A stretch of 64,000 nucleotides of DNA from Mycoplasmopsis lipofaciens ATCC 35015 (lineage in GTDB: Bacteria; Bacillota_I; Bacilli_A; Mycoplasmatales; Metamycoplasmataceae). The DNA lies in the NCBI RefSeq assembly GCF_000686585.1, contig NZ_JMKY01000001.1, positions 124,001-188,000 of the forward strand, read 5' to 3'. Under the pieces are notes generated by a model. That model was not told the origin of the DNA and made no database searches. It worked only from the letters and a program-made list of their open reading frames with translations. This document shows positions 21,505 through 31,805 of this stretch, one piece after another; the stretch's first letter is position 1; each line of letters opens with the position of its first letter. The position numbers and the translations under genes are program-made.

Positions 21505-22179
21505 ATGGGACAAAAAGTTAATCCAAATGGCTTCCGTTATGGAGTTACTAAATCACACAATACAGTATGATTCAGCGAAAAGAAAAATTATGGTGAATAT
21601 TTAGTTCAAGATGCTAAAATCTATAAATTCTTCGACAAATTAGTACGTAAATATCAAATTGGCCAAGTGGAAATTAAAAGAAATCAACAAAATAAAATAA
21701 CTGTTTTAATTCACTCAGCTACACCAAATAAGTTAGTTAGTGAAGGTGGTACAACCATCGACAAAATGAATAAGGATTTACATAAATACCTTAAAAATAG
21801 AACTCTTGATATTAATTTACAAGTTGTTTTACTCAAAAATCCTGAACTTAATGCACGTTTAGCTGCAGAAGCTATTGCAATAAGATTGGAAAATCGTGAA
21901 AGTTTTCGTATCGCTCAAAAATCAGTGATTAATGATGCTTTAAGAGGCGGCGCTAAAGGTATTAAAACTGCTGTTAGTGGTCGTTTAAATGGAGTTGACA
22001 TGGCTCGTACAGAAGGTTATAGTCGTGGCGAAATGAAACTTCATACTTTAAGACAAAATGTTGACTTTGCTCGTGCAACTGCCCGTACAACATATGGTGC
22101 AATTGGAGTTAAAGTTTGAATTTCAAAAGGTGAAATTTTGGAAGGAGGGTCAAGAGATGCTTCAACCAAAAAGAACTAA
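21505..22179 (+). CDS. rpsC: 30S ribosomal protein S3
   Basis: S3 is in the mRNA entry channel and has helicase activity with S4 and S5. The 224 residues include [13 protein letters not shown] at the start, the KH-domain region, and [21 protein letters not shown]. The last 23 bases overlap rplP in another frame. No long C-terminal extension is present. Confidence 0.98.
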
Positions 22180-22582
22180 ATACCGTAAACCATTTCTAGT
22201 TCATCATGACAAACGTAAAGCTCACAAAGGTAATACAGTTGCATATGGTGAATTTGGTTTACAAGCAATTACAAGTGCATGAGTTACAGCTCGTCAAATT
22301 GAAAGTGCACGTATTGCTATTACCCGTCGTATGGGTCGTGAAGGACAAGTTATTATTCGTATTTTCCCTCACTTTGCTAAAACTTCAAAACCTATTGGAG
22401 TTCGTATGGGTTCAGGTAAAGGTACACCTGAAAAATGATATACACCTGTTAAAGTTAATACAATGATGTTTGAAGTTTCAGGTGTTAAAGAAGAAATTGC
22501 TCGTGATGCACTTCGTTTAGGTGGTCACAAATTGCCAGTTAGTTGAAAAATTGTTGCTAAAAATGAAGGAGGTCAACAATAA
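22157..22582 (+). CDS. rplP: 50S ribosomal protein L16
   Basis: L16 organises the A-site of the large subunit. The 141 residues begin [11 protein letters not shown] and contain GRMGREGQ-type and [15 protein letters not shown] segments typical of the family. The ATG lies inside rpsC, with the GGAGGG ribosome site also in rpsC. The stop overlaps the rpmC start. TGA codons are Trp. Confidence 0.98.
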
Positions 22583-22791
22583 TGCTTTATAAAGATATTA
22601 AAGGTAAAAGTGTTGAAGAACTTCAAAAATTAATTGCTGACTTAAAAGCTGAATTATTTACATTACGTTTTCAAAATGTTACAGGTCAATTAGACCAAAG
22701 TCATAAAATCAAAGTTGTTAGAAAAGATATCGCAAAAGCTTTAACAGCTTTAAATGAATTAAAAAGTCAAGAAGCAAAAGGAGCTAAATAA
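22582..22791 (+). CDS. rpmC: 50S ribosomal protein L29
   Basis: L29 is a two-helix protein beside L23 at the tunnel exit. The 69 residues have the family pattern (KSVEELQKLIADLKAELFTLRFQNVTGQL), with a slightly basic tail. Stop/start overlaps of one base occur on both sides, with rplP and rpsQ. Confidence 0.97.
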   Translation: MLYKDIKGKSVEELQKLIADLKAELFTLRFQNVTGQLDQSHKIKVVRKDIAKALTALNELKSQEAKGAK

Positions 22792-23063
22792 TGGAAAGAT
22801 CAACACAAACTAGAAAAATTTTAACTGGTCGTGTAACCAAAGTTAGAGGCGATAAAACAATTTTTGTTGAAGTTGAAAGCTATAGATCACACTATCTTTA
22901 CTCAAAACGTTTTAGAACAACAAAACGTTTTGCGGTACATGATGAAAAATTATTAGCTAATGTAAATGATATTGTAACAATTATGGAAACTAGACCACTT
23001 TCAAAAACAAAACATTTTCGTTTAGTAGATATTAAACATAAAGCTACTGAAGGAGAAAAATAA
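22791..23063 (+). CDS. rpsQ: 30S ribosomal protein S17
   Basis: S17 is a primary 16S rRNA binder with an OB fold. The 90 residues contain [19 protein letters not shown] and the [33 protein letters not shown] block that defines the family. It overlaps rpmC and rplN by one base each. Confidence 0.98.
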   Translation: MERSTQTRKILTGRVTKVRGDKTIFVEVESYRSHYLYSKRFRTTKRFAVHDEKLLANVNDIVTIMETRPLSKTKHFRLVDIKHKATEGEK

Positions 23064-23431
23064 TGGTTATTGAATTATCAAAATTAAATGTTGCTGATAA
23101 CTCTGGCGCAAAACAAGTTGGTGTTATTAGAGTTTTAGGTGGTTCTAGAAAAAAAACAGCTAATATAGGTGATGTAATTATTTGTTCAGTTAAAAAAGCT
23201 TTACCAAATGGTTTAGTTAAAGAAGGTCAAGTGGTTAAAGCGGTTATTGTACGTAGTCGTTATGGAATTAAACGTGACAATGGTTCACATATTAAATTCG
23301 ATGATAATGCTGTTGTATTAATTAAGGAAGACAAATCAATGCGTGGAACTCGTGTTTTTGGACCTGTAGCACGTGAATTACGTGATCGTGGTTATTTGAA
23401 AATAGTTTCATTAGCTCCTGAAGTGTTATAA
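23063..23431 (+). CDS. rplN: 50S ribosomal protein L14
   Basis: L14 lies at the subunit interface. The 122 residues include [21 protein letters not shown] and the [14 protein letters not shown] ... [14 protein letters not shown] segment, both diagnostic. The spacer to rplX is 10 bases. Confidence 0.98.
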   Translation: MVIELSKLNVADNSGAKQVGVIRVLGGSRKKTANIGDVIICSVKKALPNGLVKEGQVVKAVIVRSRYGIKRDNGSHIKFDDNAVVLIKEDKSMRGTRVFGPVARELRDRGYLKIVSLAPEVL

Positions 23432-23441
23432 GAGGTAATAT

Positions 23442-23768
23442 ATGAAAGTTAAATTTAGAAAAAATGATGAAGTCGTAGTTATCGCAGGAGATAATAAAGG
23501 ACAAGTTGGACGTATAATTCGTACTGACTTAAAAAACAACAGAGTATTTATAAAAGATGTTAATATGGTAACAAAACATGTTAAACCAACTCAAGGTCAA
23601 GATGGAACCATTAAACGTACAGAAGCTCCAATTCACGTTTCAAATATAGCTATTTTAGTTAAAAAAGCAACAAAAGAAAAACCAGCTACATTTAGTAAAG
23701 TTGGATATAAATTCGATAAAGACAATAAAAAAGTTAGAATTGCTCGTAAGACCAAGAAGGAATGATAA
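23442..23768 (+). CDS. rplX: 50S ribosomal protein L24
   Basis: L24 starts 50S assembly and lies near the tunnel exit. The 108 residues have the KOW motif ([20 protein letters not shown]) and [29 protein letters not shown] near the end is Trp, so the stop is the TAA at 23766-23768. rplE starts two bases later. Confidence 0.97.
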
Positions 23769-23770
23769 TT

Positions 23771-24316
23771 ATGAATTTAAAAGATTATTACACAAAAACA
23801 GTTGTACCTGCATTAATGAAAAAATACAATTATTCTTCAGTTATGCAAGTACCACGTTTAGAAAAAATTGTTTTAAATATGACTGCTGGTAAAGAAGTAA
23901 CTAACTCAAAAGCTATCGAAGAAGTATTAAATGAATTAACAGCAATTTCAGGTCAAAAACCATTTCAAACAAAAGCTAAAAAATCGAACGCTTCATGAAA
24001 ATTACGTGAAGGTATGCCTATGGGTGGAAAAGTAACTCTTAGACGTGATAGAATGTGAGACTTTTTAGAAAAATTAATTAATATTGCAATGCCACGTATT
24101 CGTGATTTCCGTGGTGCAAATCCTAAAGCCTTTGATGGTCGCGGGAATTACTCATTAGGAGTAAAAGAAGAAATCATATTCCCAGAAATCGAATTTGATA
24201 AAATTCGTAGAATTAAAGGTTTAGATGTTCAATTAATAACATCAGTAAATAGTGATGAAGAAGCAAAAAGTTTATTAGAATTAATAGGTATTCCATTCGC
24301 TAAAGGAGAAAGATAA
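23771..24316 (+). CDS. rplE: 50S ribosomal protein L5
   Basis: L5 binds 5S rRNA and contacts the P-site tRNA. The 181 residues carry [14 protein letters not shown], the [12 protein letters not shown] region, and [24 protein letters not shown]. An earlier in-frame ATG at 23762 overlaps the rplX end and is too near the AAGGA box; 23771 has correct spacing. TGA codons are Trp. Confidence 0.98.
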
Positions 24317-24318
24317 TT

Positions 24319-24504
24319 ATGGCAAAAGTTTCATTAAAAGCAAAAGCAAAAAAACACCCTAAATTCTCTACACGTGCTTATACACGTTGTGAATTATGTG
24401 GTCGTCCACATGCTGTATTAAGAAAATACAAAGTTTGCCGTATTTGTTTCCGTAATTTAGCACATGAAGGAAAAATTCCAGGCATGAAGAAAGCGAGTTG
24501 ATAA
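24319..24504 (+). CDS. rpsN: 30S ribosomal protein S14, zinc type
   Basis: S14 is in the 30S head. This is the short zinc-binding (type Z) form with 61 residues and two CxxC pairs ([20 protein letters not shown]). The penultimate codon is TGA (Trp), matching the ...KASW ending of this family, so the stop is 24502-24504. rpsH follows two bases later. Confidence 0.97.
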
Positions 24505-24506
24505 TT

Positions 24507-24902
24507 ATGTTTATTACAGATCCTATTTCAGATATGATTGTTCGTATTAAGAATGCGAATCAAAGAAAATTTAAAACTGTAACTATTCCTTTTTCAACCA
24601 AAAAAGCTAAAATACTTGAAATTCTATTAAACGAAGGCTACATTGGTAGTGTTACTGAAAAAGGCGAAGGTAAAGATAAAGTTTTAGAAGTTAGTTTAAA
24701 ATACAAAGGTAATCAAAGTGCTATTGTTGATTTTAAACGTATTTCTAAACCTGGATTAAAAGTTTATACTTCAGCCGAAAAATTACCTACAGTATTATCA
24801 GGTTATGGAACAGCAATTATTTCTACTTCAAAAGGAATGATGACTGAAAAACAAGCACGTAAGGAAAATGTTGGCGGTGAAGTTATCGCTTACATTTGAT
24901 AG
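24507..24902 (+). CDS. rpsH: 30S ribosomal protein S8
   Basis: S8 binds 16S rRNA centrally and represses the spc operon in E. coli. The 131 residues include the [17 protein letters not shown] start and the C-terminal [26 protein letters not shown], whose final Trp is a TGA codon, so the stop is the TAG at 24900-24902. The start is ATG 24507, two bases after rpsN. Confidence 0.98.
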
Positions 24903-24912
24903 GGGGTAGATA

Positions 24913-25452
24913 ATGTCTCGTGTTGGAAATAGAGTATTAGCAATCCCTAGTGGTGTTGAAGTTTCATTAGATAATACAACATTAACTGTTAAAGGTAAAT
25001 TAGGAGAACTAAAACAAACATTTAGTTCGTTAATTGCAATTAAAATTGAAGATAATAGTATATCAACTATTCGTGCAAATGAAGAAAAACATACAAAACA
25101 ATTACATGGAACAACAAATGCATTAATTAATTCAATGCTTATTGGAGTTTCAACTGGTTTCAAAAAAGAATTAATTATAAAAGGTGTTGGTTATAAAGCA
25201 GTATTAAAAGGCAATGTTTTAGAAGTTGCTGCAGGATATAGCCATTTAGTAAATTTAGATATCCCTAGTGATGTCAAAGTTGAAACACCTAAACCAACAG
25301 AAGTTATTGTTAGCGGAATAAGTAAAGAAAAAGTCGGTCAATTTGCCGCATTAGTGCGTATGGTTAGAAAACCAAATCCTTATTCAGGTAAAGGTATTGC
25401 ATACAAAGATGAAGTTATTAGACGTAAAGAAGGAAAGACTGCTGCTAAGTAG
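24913..25452 (+). CDS. rplF: 50S ribosomal protein L6
   Basis: L6 sits near the factor-binding centre. The 179 residues begin SRVGNRVLAIPSGVEV and end with the conserved GQFAALVRMVRKPNPYSGKG motif. A GGGGG ribosome site precedes the ATG. The next gene starts 22 bases later. Confidence 0.98.
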   Translation: MSRVGNRVLAIPSGVEVSLDNTTLTVKGKLGELKQTFSSLIAIKIEDNSISTIRANEEKHTKQLHGTTNALINSMLIGVSTGFKKELIIKGVGYKAVLKGNVLEVAAGYSHLVNLDIPSDVKVETPKPTEVIVSGISKEKVGQFAALVRMVRKPNPYSGKGIAYKDEVIRRKEGKTAAK

Positions 25453-25474
25453 TTCTTATTAGGAGGAAAATATT

Positions 25475-25822
25475 ATGGCTAAATCAAGAAATGAAGCACG
25501 TAAGGTTAAACACTTAAAAGAACGTCAAAAAATTAGTGGAACAGCTTTAAAACCACGTCTTTGTGTATTTAAATCAAATCAAAATTTCTACGCACAATTG
25601 ATTGACGATGAACGCGGAATAACATTAGCAAGTGTTTCAACATTAGTAAAAGGTGAATATCACGGAAATGTTGAATCTGCTAAACAAGCTGGATTAAAAA
25701 TGGGTGATTTAATTAAAAAAATGAAATTAGAAAGTATTGTTTTCGATCGTTCAGGATATATTTATCATGGAAAAGTTAAAGCGTTTGCCGAAGCTGTTAG
25801 AGAAAAAGGAGTTAAGTTCTAA
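25475..25822 (+). CDS. rplR: 50S ribosomal protein L18
   Basis: L18 carries 5S rRNA into the large subunit with L5. The 115 residues have the PRLCVFKSNQNFYAQLIDDERGITLAS core and end with FDRSGYIYHGKVKAFAEAVREKGVKF, the conserved C-terminus. AGGAGG is upstream of the ATG. rpsE begins two bases after the stop. Confidence 0.98.
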   Translation: MAKSRNEARKVKHLKERQKISGTALKPRLCVFKSNQNFYAQLIDDERGITLASVSTLVKGEYHGNVESAKQAGLKMGDLIKKMKLESIVFDRSGYIYHGKVKAFAEAVREKGVKF

Positions 25823-25824
25823 TT

Positions 25825-26544
25825 ATGTCAGAATTAAATAAAGAAAAAGAAGTTAAAGTTCAAAAAACTGAAATTCAAGCTGAAAAAGCTGGAACAAAAG
25901 AAGTTAGAGCTCCTAGAAATAGAAGTTTTGATAAAGATGGTAAAAAACCTATTTGAGAAAAAAAATCTTACGTATCACGTGACCGTGATAAAGAACAACC
26001 TGATGGTAAAAAACCACGTGATAGAAGAGAACGTTCAAGAAAACGTTTCAATTTCGATAACGCAAATAAAGACTTTACTGAAAAAGTTGTAGATATTGCA
26101 CGTGTAACAAAAGTTGTAAAAGGTGGACGTAGATTTTCATTTGCTGCTTATGTAGTGGTTGGAGATAAAAAAGGACGTGTTGGTTTTGGACATGGAAAAG
26201 CTAATGAAGTTCCTGATTCAATCAAAAAAGCAGTGAAAGATGCTCGTAATCATTTAATTACAGTTCCAATTTATAACAAAACAACAGTTCCTCATGAAAT
26301 TCATGCTAAATTTTTAGCAAGTCGTGTAATGTTAAAACCTGCTCCTAAAGGTAAAGGTATTGTTGCAAGTGGTACAGTTCGTTCAGTTATTGAATTGGCA
26401 GGTTATACAGATATCTATACAAAAACTTACGGTTCACGTTCAAAAGCTAATATTGTTAGAGCAACATTAAAAGCTTTACAATCTTTAAGAACACCAGAAC
26501 AAATTGCTGAAATTAGAGGCAAAGAAGTTAAAGATCTTTTATAA
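25825..26544 (+). CDS. rpsE: 30S ribosomal protein S5 with charged N-terminal extension
   Basis: S5 helps decoding accuracy and mRNA unwinding. The normal protein begins near residue 85 ([20 protein letters not shown]) and includes the [17 protein letters not shown] loop. Ahead of it is about 80 residues rich in Lys, Arg, Asp and Glu with a repetitive feel ([20 protein letters not shown]). The total is 239 residues against about 166. One TGA is Trp. The following 121-base gap, where rpmD is found in Bacillus, holds two small dyads (26542-26560; 26585-26603) but no gene. Confidence 0.97.
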
Positions 26545-26665
26545 AAGTTTTATACTTTTAAATTTATATTAATGTTTAAGCAACTTGATTTAAATTTAAT
26601 CAAAAGTACTTAAAATTATTATTAAATTAAGATATTTATAAAACAATTTAAGAAAGGAATTAACT

Positions 26666-27106
26666 ATGAATCAATCATTAAGTAATTTAAAATCAGCAGA
26701 AGGTAGTCGTAAAGAAAAACATCGTGTAGGACGTGGTCATGCAGCTGGTAAAGGTAAACAAGCCGGTAAAGGTCAATCAGGACAAAATAAACGTAAAGGT
26801 CATAGATTAGGTTTTGAAGGTGGTCAAACACCTTGATTCCGTCGTATTGGAAAACGTGGTTTTACAAATGTAAATCACATTGAATACCAAGTAATTAATT
26901 TACAAGACTTAGAAGAACACTTTAAAGCAAACAGCACAATTAATTTAGAAGTTTTAATTAGCGAAAAATTAATCAAAAGAAATCAACCAGTTAAATTATT
27001 AGGTAAAGGTACATTAACTAAAAAATTAAATGTTTCACTTCACGCTGCTTCAAAAACAGCAATTGATGCTATTGAAAAAGCTGGCGGAAAATTTACATTA
27101 TTATAA
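26666..27106 (+). CDS. rplO: 50S ribosomal protein L15
   Basis: L15 is a late-assembly protein. The 146 residues have the basic glycine-rich start ([19 protein letters not shown]), then [25 protein letters not shown] precedes the ATG. In most bacteria secY comes next; here a terminator follows immediately, so it is the last gene of this cluster. Confidence 0.98.
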
Positions 27107-27120
27107 AATCTTTAATTATT

Positions 27121-27149
27121 AAAAGTAGAGTTTAGGCTCTACTTTTTTT
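27121..27149 (+). terminator. Strong terminator of the ribosomal protein operon
   Basis: A perfect 10-bp stem (27121-27130 and 27137-27146) with a 6-base loop runs into T7. Confidence 0.9.
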
Positions 27150-27269
27150 GATGTATTTTAATTATTGAACTATTTAAATAAATAAAATTAACTTTTGAAA
27201 AGCGTGTTTTTAAAAATCTTTGGACTATAATTATAACAAATTTTTAGGGTTCTTTTTTTAAATGATAAT

Positions 27270-27319
27270 AAATGCAAAATTTTCATTTTTTTGCATTTTT
27301 TAATAAAAAATTATATTAA
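27270..27319 (+). promoter_or_regulatory. Promoter with overlapping dyad upstream of the ABC importer
   Basis: TTGCAT (27291-27296), 17 bases, and TATTAA (27314-27319) make a promoter. A perfect 10-bp inverted repeat, arms 27270-27279 and 27289-27298, covers the -35 box in its right arm. It could be an operator, or a terminator stem, since T-rich sequence follows. Confidence 0.55.
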
Positions 27320-27402
27320 AATGAACGTGTGTAATGTCATCAATATTGCACATTAAAATTCAAGTTAAAAAAAATAAAAATTCATATCAAAGGACAATTA
27401 AA

Positions 27403-28716
27403 ATGAAAAAAAATACAAAATGAATGTTCACATTAGGAACTCTTTCTACAACTGCGGTTTTACCTTTTGTATCTGCAGCATGTTCATCAGAAAAATATTC
27501 TGTTTCACAAGAAGGAAGCTATGATAATTTAATGACTAAATTAGGAGATGGCGATGTGACAGTTGCTGGAGCATGAAGCGATGCTAGATTTTACGCTAAA
27601 GAAGAAGCTAAAAATATTTTTGCAATTGGCGCAACAGAAGTTATTGCAAACGATGGTATCCAAGCTCGTAATGATTTAAAAGCAGGAGATATTGAAGCAA
27701 TTCAAAAAATATTTATTGATGCTGTTAAATTAGCTAAAAAACAAGCAAAAGATTATTCTAATTATTTAAAAGAGCTAAAAAATAATCCAGCAGCAGTTGA
27801 ACCTACTGATAAATCTTTATTAGTAACTTATAATAACAAAACACAATCAGTATTCAAAATATACAATCATGATGGTTATTCAAAAGTTAACTTAGATTCA
27901 TTAATTCCATACAATACAAGTGGGGAAAAGAAGAAAGCATATACTAAAAAACCATTAGCAGGTAGTGATTATTTCACAGTTTCAGGTAATAGTGTTACAA
28001 AAATTGCAGGAGCTAAAGAATTTAGAATTATGTTTATTCCTTCTTCAGATCCAACATATGTACAAAATGCTACAACTGTTTTAAGTAATTATATTAGAAA
28101 TGTTTTAGGTATTGATAATGTTGTTATTACAGTTTCAAAAGATTATAATGCAGCTGCAGAAGCTCTTAATGCCAAAACACAAGACGTTGCGTTTTTACCA
28201 GTTGAAACATGAGCTCAACATTCAGGAGATGCGTCATTTATTTTGCAAGCCGGTAGAGATGTACAAATTATTGATCCTTATAAATCAACAAATAATACAT
28301 CAGAACCTGCTTTAGGGGTTGATAAAGAAAAAGAATTGGTTCAAGCAATGAATAACTATAAAGAATTCAATAACAAGAATCTATATATTTCAGCTGATAA
28401 AAGCAAACGTCCAACAGCTGCAATTGAAGGTAAATATGGACAAGATTTATTCAATGCTGTAAGTTCATTAGAACCTGTTAATAACGAAATGCCTATTGTT
28501 AATTACTATCGTTCATACATTTTTGCAAGAAAAGACTCGAAAATTTATGAATTAGTAACAAATGCTTTAAATGAGCAAGGATCTAATTGAAAATTAAAGT
28601 GAGATGATGTTAAAAAATATGTTAAATTTGGTTATACATCAAATACCTCAAGTTCATCTTATGTTTATCCAGAACAATGATTTATTAAACATTTTGAAGG
28701 ATTTGAACACTTTTAA
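27403..28716 (+). CDS. PhnD-like ABC substrate-binding lipoprotein, apparently circularly permuted
   Basis: A 437-residue lipoprotein: charged start, hydrophobic stretch, lipobox VSAAC with lipid Cys27. It should capture the substrate for the PhnC/PhnE-type importer encoded next. The order of the PhnD fold is unusual. The usual N-terminal half (FRIMFIPSSDPT, VSKDYNAAAEAL, DVAFLPVETWAQ, NYYRSYIFARKDS, the TSSSS/YP turn) lies at residues 207-437. The usual C-terminal half (GSYDN, GDVTVAGAWSDAR, ATEVIANDGIQARNDL) lies at residues 38-110. A region of about 95 residues joins them. The substrate may be a phosphonate or, as for the distant p37 protein of M. hyorhinis, thiamine pyrophosphate; sequence alone does not decide. 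Confidence 0.85.
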
Positions 28717-28735
28717 AAATTTAAGGAATTAAAAT

Positions 28736-29644
28736 ATGAAAAAAGACAATAATATTAAAAAAAATATTATTGCAACAAATAAAGATTGAAAAATTGATTG
28801 ACAAAACGTTAATAAAACTTATCCAAATGGTAAGGTTGGTTTAACTGATGTCAATCTTTCTATTAATCAGGGCGAGTTTGTGGCAATAATTGGTTTATCA
28901 GGAGCAGGTAAAACAACGCTTTTAAAAACTGTAAATAGAATAAATAATATAACAAGCGGAGTTTTAAATGTTGGACCTTATGATGTTAACAAATTAAAAG
29001 GTAAAAAATTAAGAAAATTTAGAACTAAAATTGGAATTGTGTTTCAAGGATATAATTTAATCAATAATATCTCGGTATTGCAAAATGTTTTGACTGCAAG
29101 ATTACCACAAATGAATAAATTTAGAGCATTGTTTGGTTTATATTCTAAAGAAGACAAGAGATTTGCATACGAATGTTTAGCAAAGGTGAATATTTTAGAA
29201 AATTCATATGATTTAGCTAAGGATCTTTCGGGCGGACAGATGCAACGTGTTGCATTAGCAAGAACTTTGGCACAAAAACCTAATATTATTTTAGCTGACG
29301 AGCCAGTTGGAGCACTTGACCCAATAATGGCTAAAAGTGTTATGGATGGATTTTTATTAGTTAATAAAATGGATAATATTACTATTTTAGCTAATTTGCA
29401 TCATGTTGATTTAGCGTTGCAATATGCAGATAGAATTATCGGGATAACTAAAGGTGGTAATGTTGTTTTTGATGGCCCATGAGATAAAGTAGATTTATCA
29501 GTATTAAAAACAATTTATGGTGAAAAATTAGAACAATTTGACGAGGAACAATTTAAAGAAACTCGCCGTAAACGTTTAAATATTCAACAAGAAATTCAAG
29601 ATAAAATAAAAGGTTTTAGTAAAAATGAAAAATCTAAAGAATAA
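28736..29644 (+). CDS. phnC: PhnC-type ABC transporter ATP-binding protein
   Basis: The 302-residue ATPase powers import by the adjacent permease. Walker A GLSGAGKTT is near residues 51-59, the Q-loop is VFQGYNL, the signature is LSGGQMQRVALA, Walker B is IILADEPVGALD, and the switch His is in ANLHHVD. The LHHVDLALQYADRIIG ending is typical of PhnC. A 40-residue N-terminal extension and a basic C-terminal tail are additions. It is 20 bases after the lipoprotein gene and overlaps the permease gene by 20 bases. Confidence 0.93.
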
Positions 29645-31805
29645 TATAAGTGAACTAAGTTTATCTTTAAAATTAAAATTGTTTTTCCAAAAATTTATAA
29701 ATTATTTTAATCCTAAATTTATAGATATTGATAACCAAAAAGTCACTAAAAAATTTCCCTGATTATTAATTTTTGGTTGAATTTTAGGAATTATAATTTT
29801 TATATATTTAGTTTACAAAATTAATCCTGATTTTTCAAATTGAAGATTTTTCTGAAGAAGAATTGGGGCATTTTTTGGTAATGGAGATGGTTTTAAAATA
29901 GGTGCCAAAGAAATAACAATGTATGAAACATTTATAGAATCCCTTCGTTTATTGTGATTAACTGTTTCATATTCTATTTTGGGTACTATATTTGGAATTA
30001 TTTTATCTATTCCTATTGCTTTGTTAAGTTCAAAAAACTTTATTAAAACACCTTGAATTTATATACCTATGCGTTCAATTATGTCAATAATTAGAGCTAT
30101 TCCTCCAGTTGTGTTTACTTTTATGTTTTTTTATTTAGTTTCTAATCAATTAGCAGCAACATTGAGTATTTCATTATTTATTTCTTCTTTAATGGCTAAA
30201 TGATTATATGAAGATTTAGATACATATGATGTAACTGCTTATCATGGATTACAAGCTATTGGCAATAGTAAAATTTTGGCTTTTAAAAAATCAATATTAC
30301 CTTATTTATCAAAAAGAATTTTTTCATACGGATTTTATTCATTTGAGATGGTTGTTCGTTTTGCTGCTATTCTTTCTGTTGTCGGTATTTCAACTGTTGG
30401 TAGTTTATTAACAAGTGAATATGTTGGACCTGACGGTGCTCCACATATTTCTGTGGTTTTATGAGTTCTAGTTGCATTTATTATTTTTGTGGAATTTTTA
30501 AATTTTTTAGTTAAAAAATATATATTAGAATTTATTCCAAAACACCCTAAAATTAGCAATAAAGATACTTTTGAAACCCAATTACAACAATTGAATAAGC
30601 AAAAACCTAAAAATTACTGATGAAAAATTATTCTTATAATTTTGATTTTAGCATTAGTCGTTGCTTCAATTTTTCAAATTGAATGACAATTAGCTAATCA
30701 TTTGAAAAGAAAGCATTTTATTGATGGAATTTATAAATTATTTCATCCTGAGTGAAGTGTTTTTAGAGAATGAAATTCTAATAACCCTATTAATTCAGGG
30801 TTAGAAGCTTTATTTGTTGCTATTATAAGTTCTATAATTGGTTTAATTCTTTCATTATTTTTAGGTATATTAGCATCTAGAAATATCACAGGCAATTATT
30901 TTTCAATTATATTTAAAGTTATAATAATTGTTATTAGAGCTATACCTCCATTTACTTATGCGTTATTATTTATTTTATTAACACCGAATATCGTTTGAGC
31001 AGGAGCGTTAGCATTAGGAATACATTCAATTGGTATGTTGGGTAAATTAATTTGTGAATCAACCGAAAAAATTGATAATAAAATTTTTCAATCTCTTGAT
31101 TCTGTTGGTGCTAATTGATGACAAAAAATTAGATTTGGTGTATTGAAAGAAATAATGCCTCAAACTTTGTCAAATTTTCTTTATAGAGTTGAAATAAATT
31201 TTAAATCTACTGTTGTTATAGGTATAGTAGGAGCAAGTCCATTTGGACAATTAATTTCTAATTATCAAGCCTATGACAAATGAAATCTATTGTCGTCATT
31301 TTTAATTTTTACAATAATTTTGCTTCTAATTCTTGAACAAATTTCAAATATCTTGCGTAAAAAATTAATTTTAGGTTATTTCTTTGAACAAAACTTTTTT
31401 ATTAAAAGATGATGAAGAAATTACATTCTAAAAAAAGCATTAGTAATTGCAAATATAATTAATGAAAATTTTGTTAATGATTTAAAGATTGCTAATTATA
31501 TAAATGCAAAATTCAAGTATACTCAATTATATTTACTAGATTTTAAATGAAGAAATGAAAATTCATTAAATGAAAAAGAATTATCAATAATTGTTAAAAA
31601 TTTGAATAGAAAATTTAAAAAAGATTTTAAATGTTTAAGTAATAAATTTAAAACTATCACTAGAAATGTCTATTATGATACTTTTAAAAATTCTGATATC
31701 GCAAAATGAAGAATTGTTGAAAGACATAAATATGCACAAAAAGCTAAAGATAAAGTTATAAGAAAATTTTTTAATAAAAAAGGACAAATAAATGTTGAAA
31801 AATAA
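29625..31805 (+). CDS. phnE: PhnE-type ABC permease, two permease domains fused
   Basis: A 726-residue membrane protein with two PhnE-like halves in one chain. The first has SIIRAIPPVVFTFMF and a VVRFAAILSVVGISTVG segment. The second has VIRAIPPFTYALLF and STVVIGIVGASPFGQLI. Each half matches one PhnE subunit, so the single chain replaces the usual homodimer. A charged C-terminal tail of about 130 residues faces the cytosol and has no recognised domain. Many TGA codons encode Trp. The start overlaps phnC, and the last 14 bases overlap the NrnA-like gene. Confidence 0.9.
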
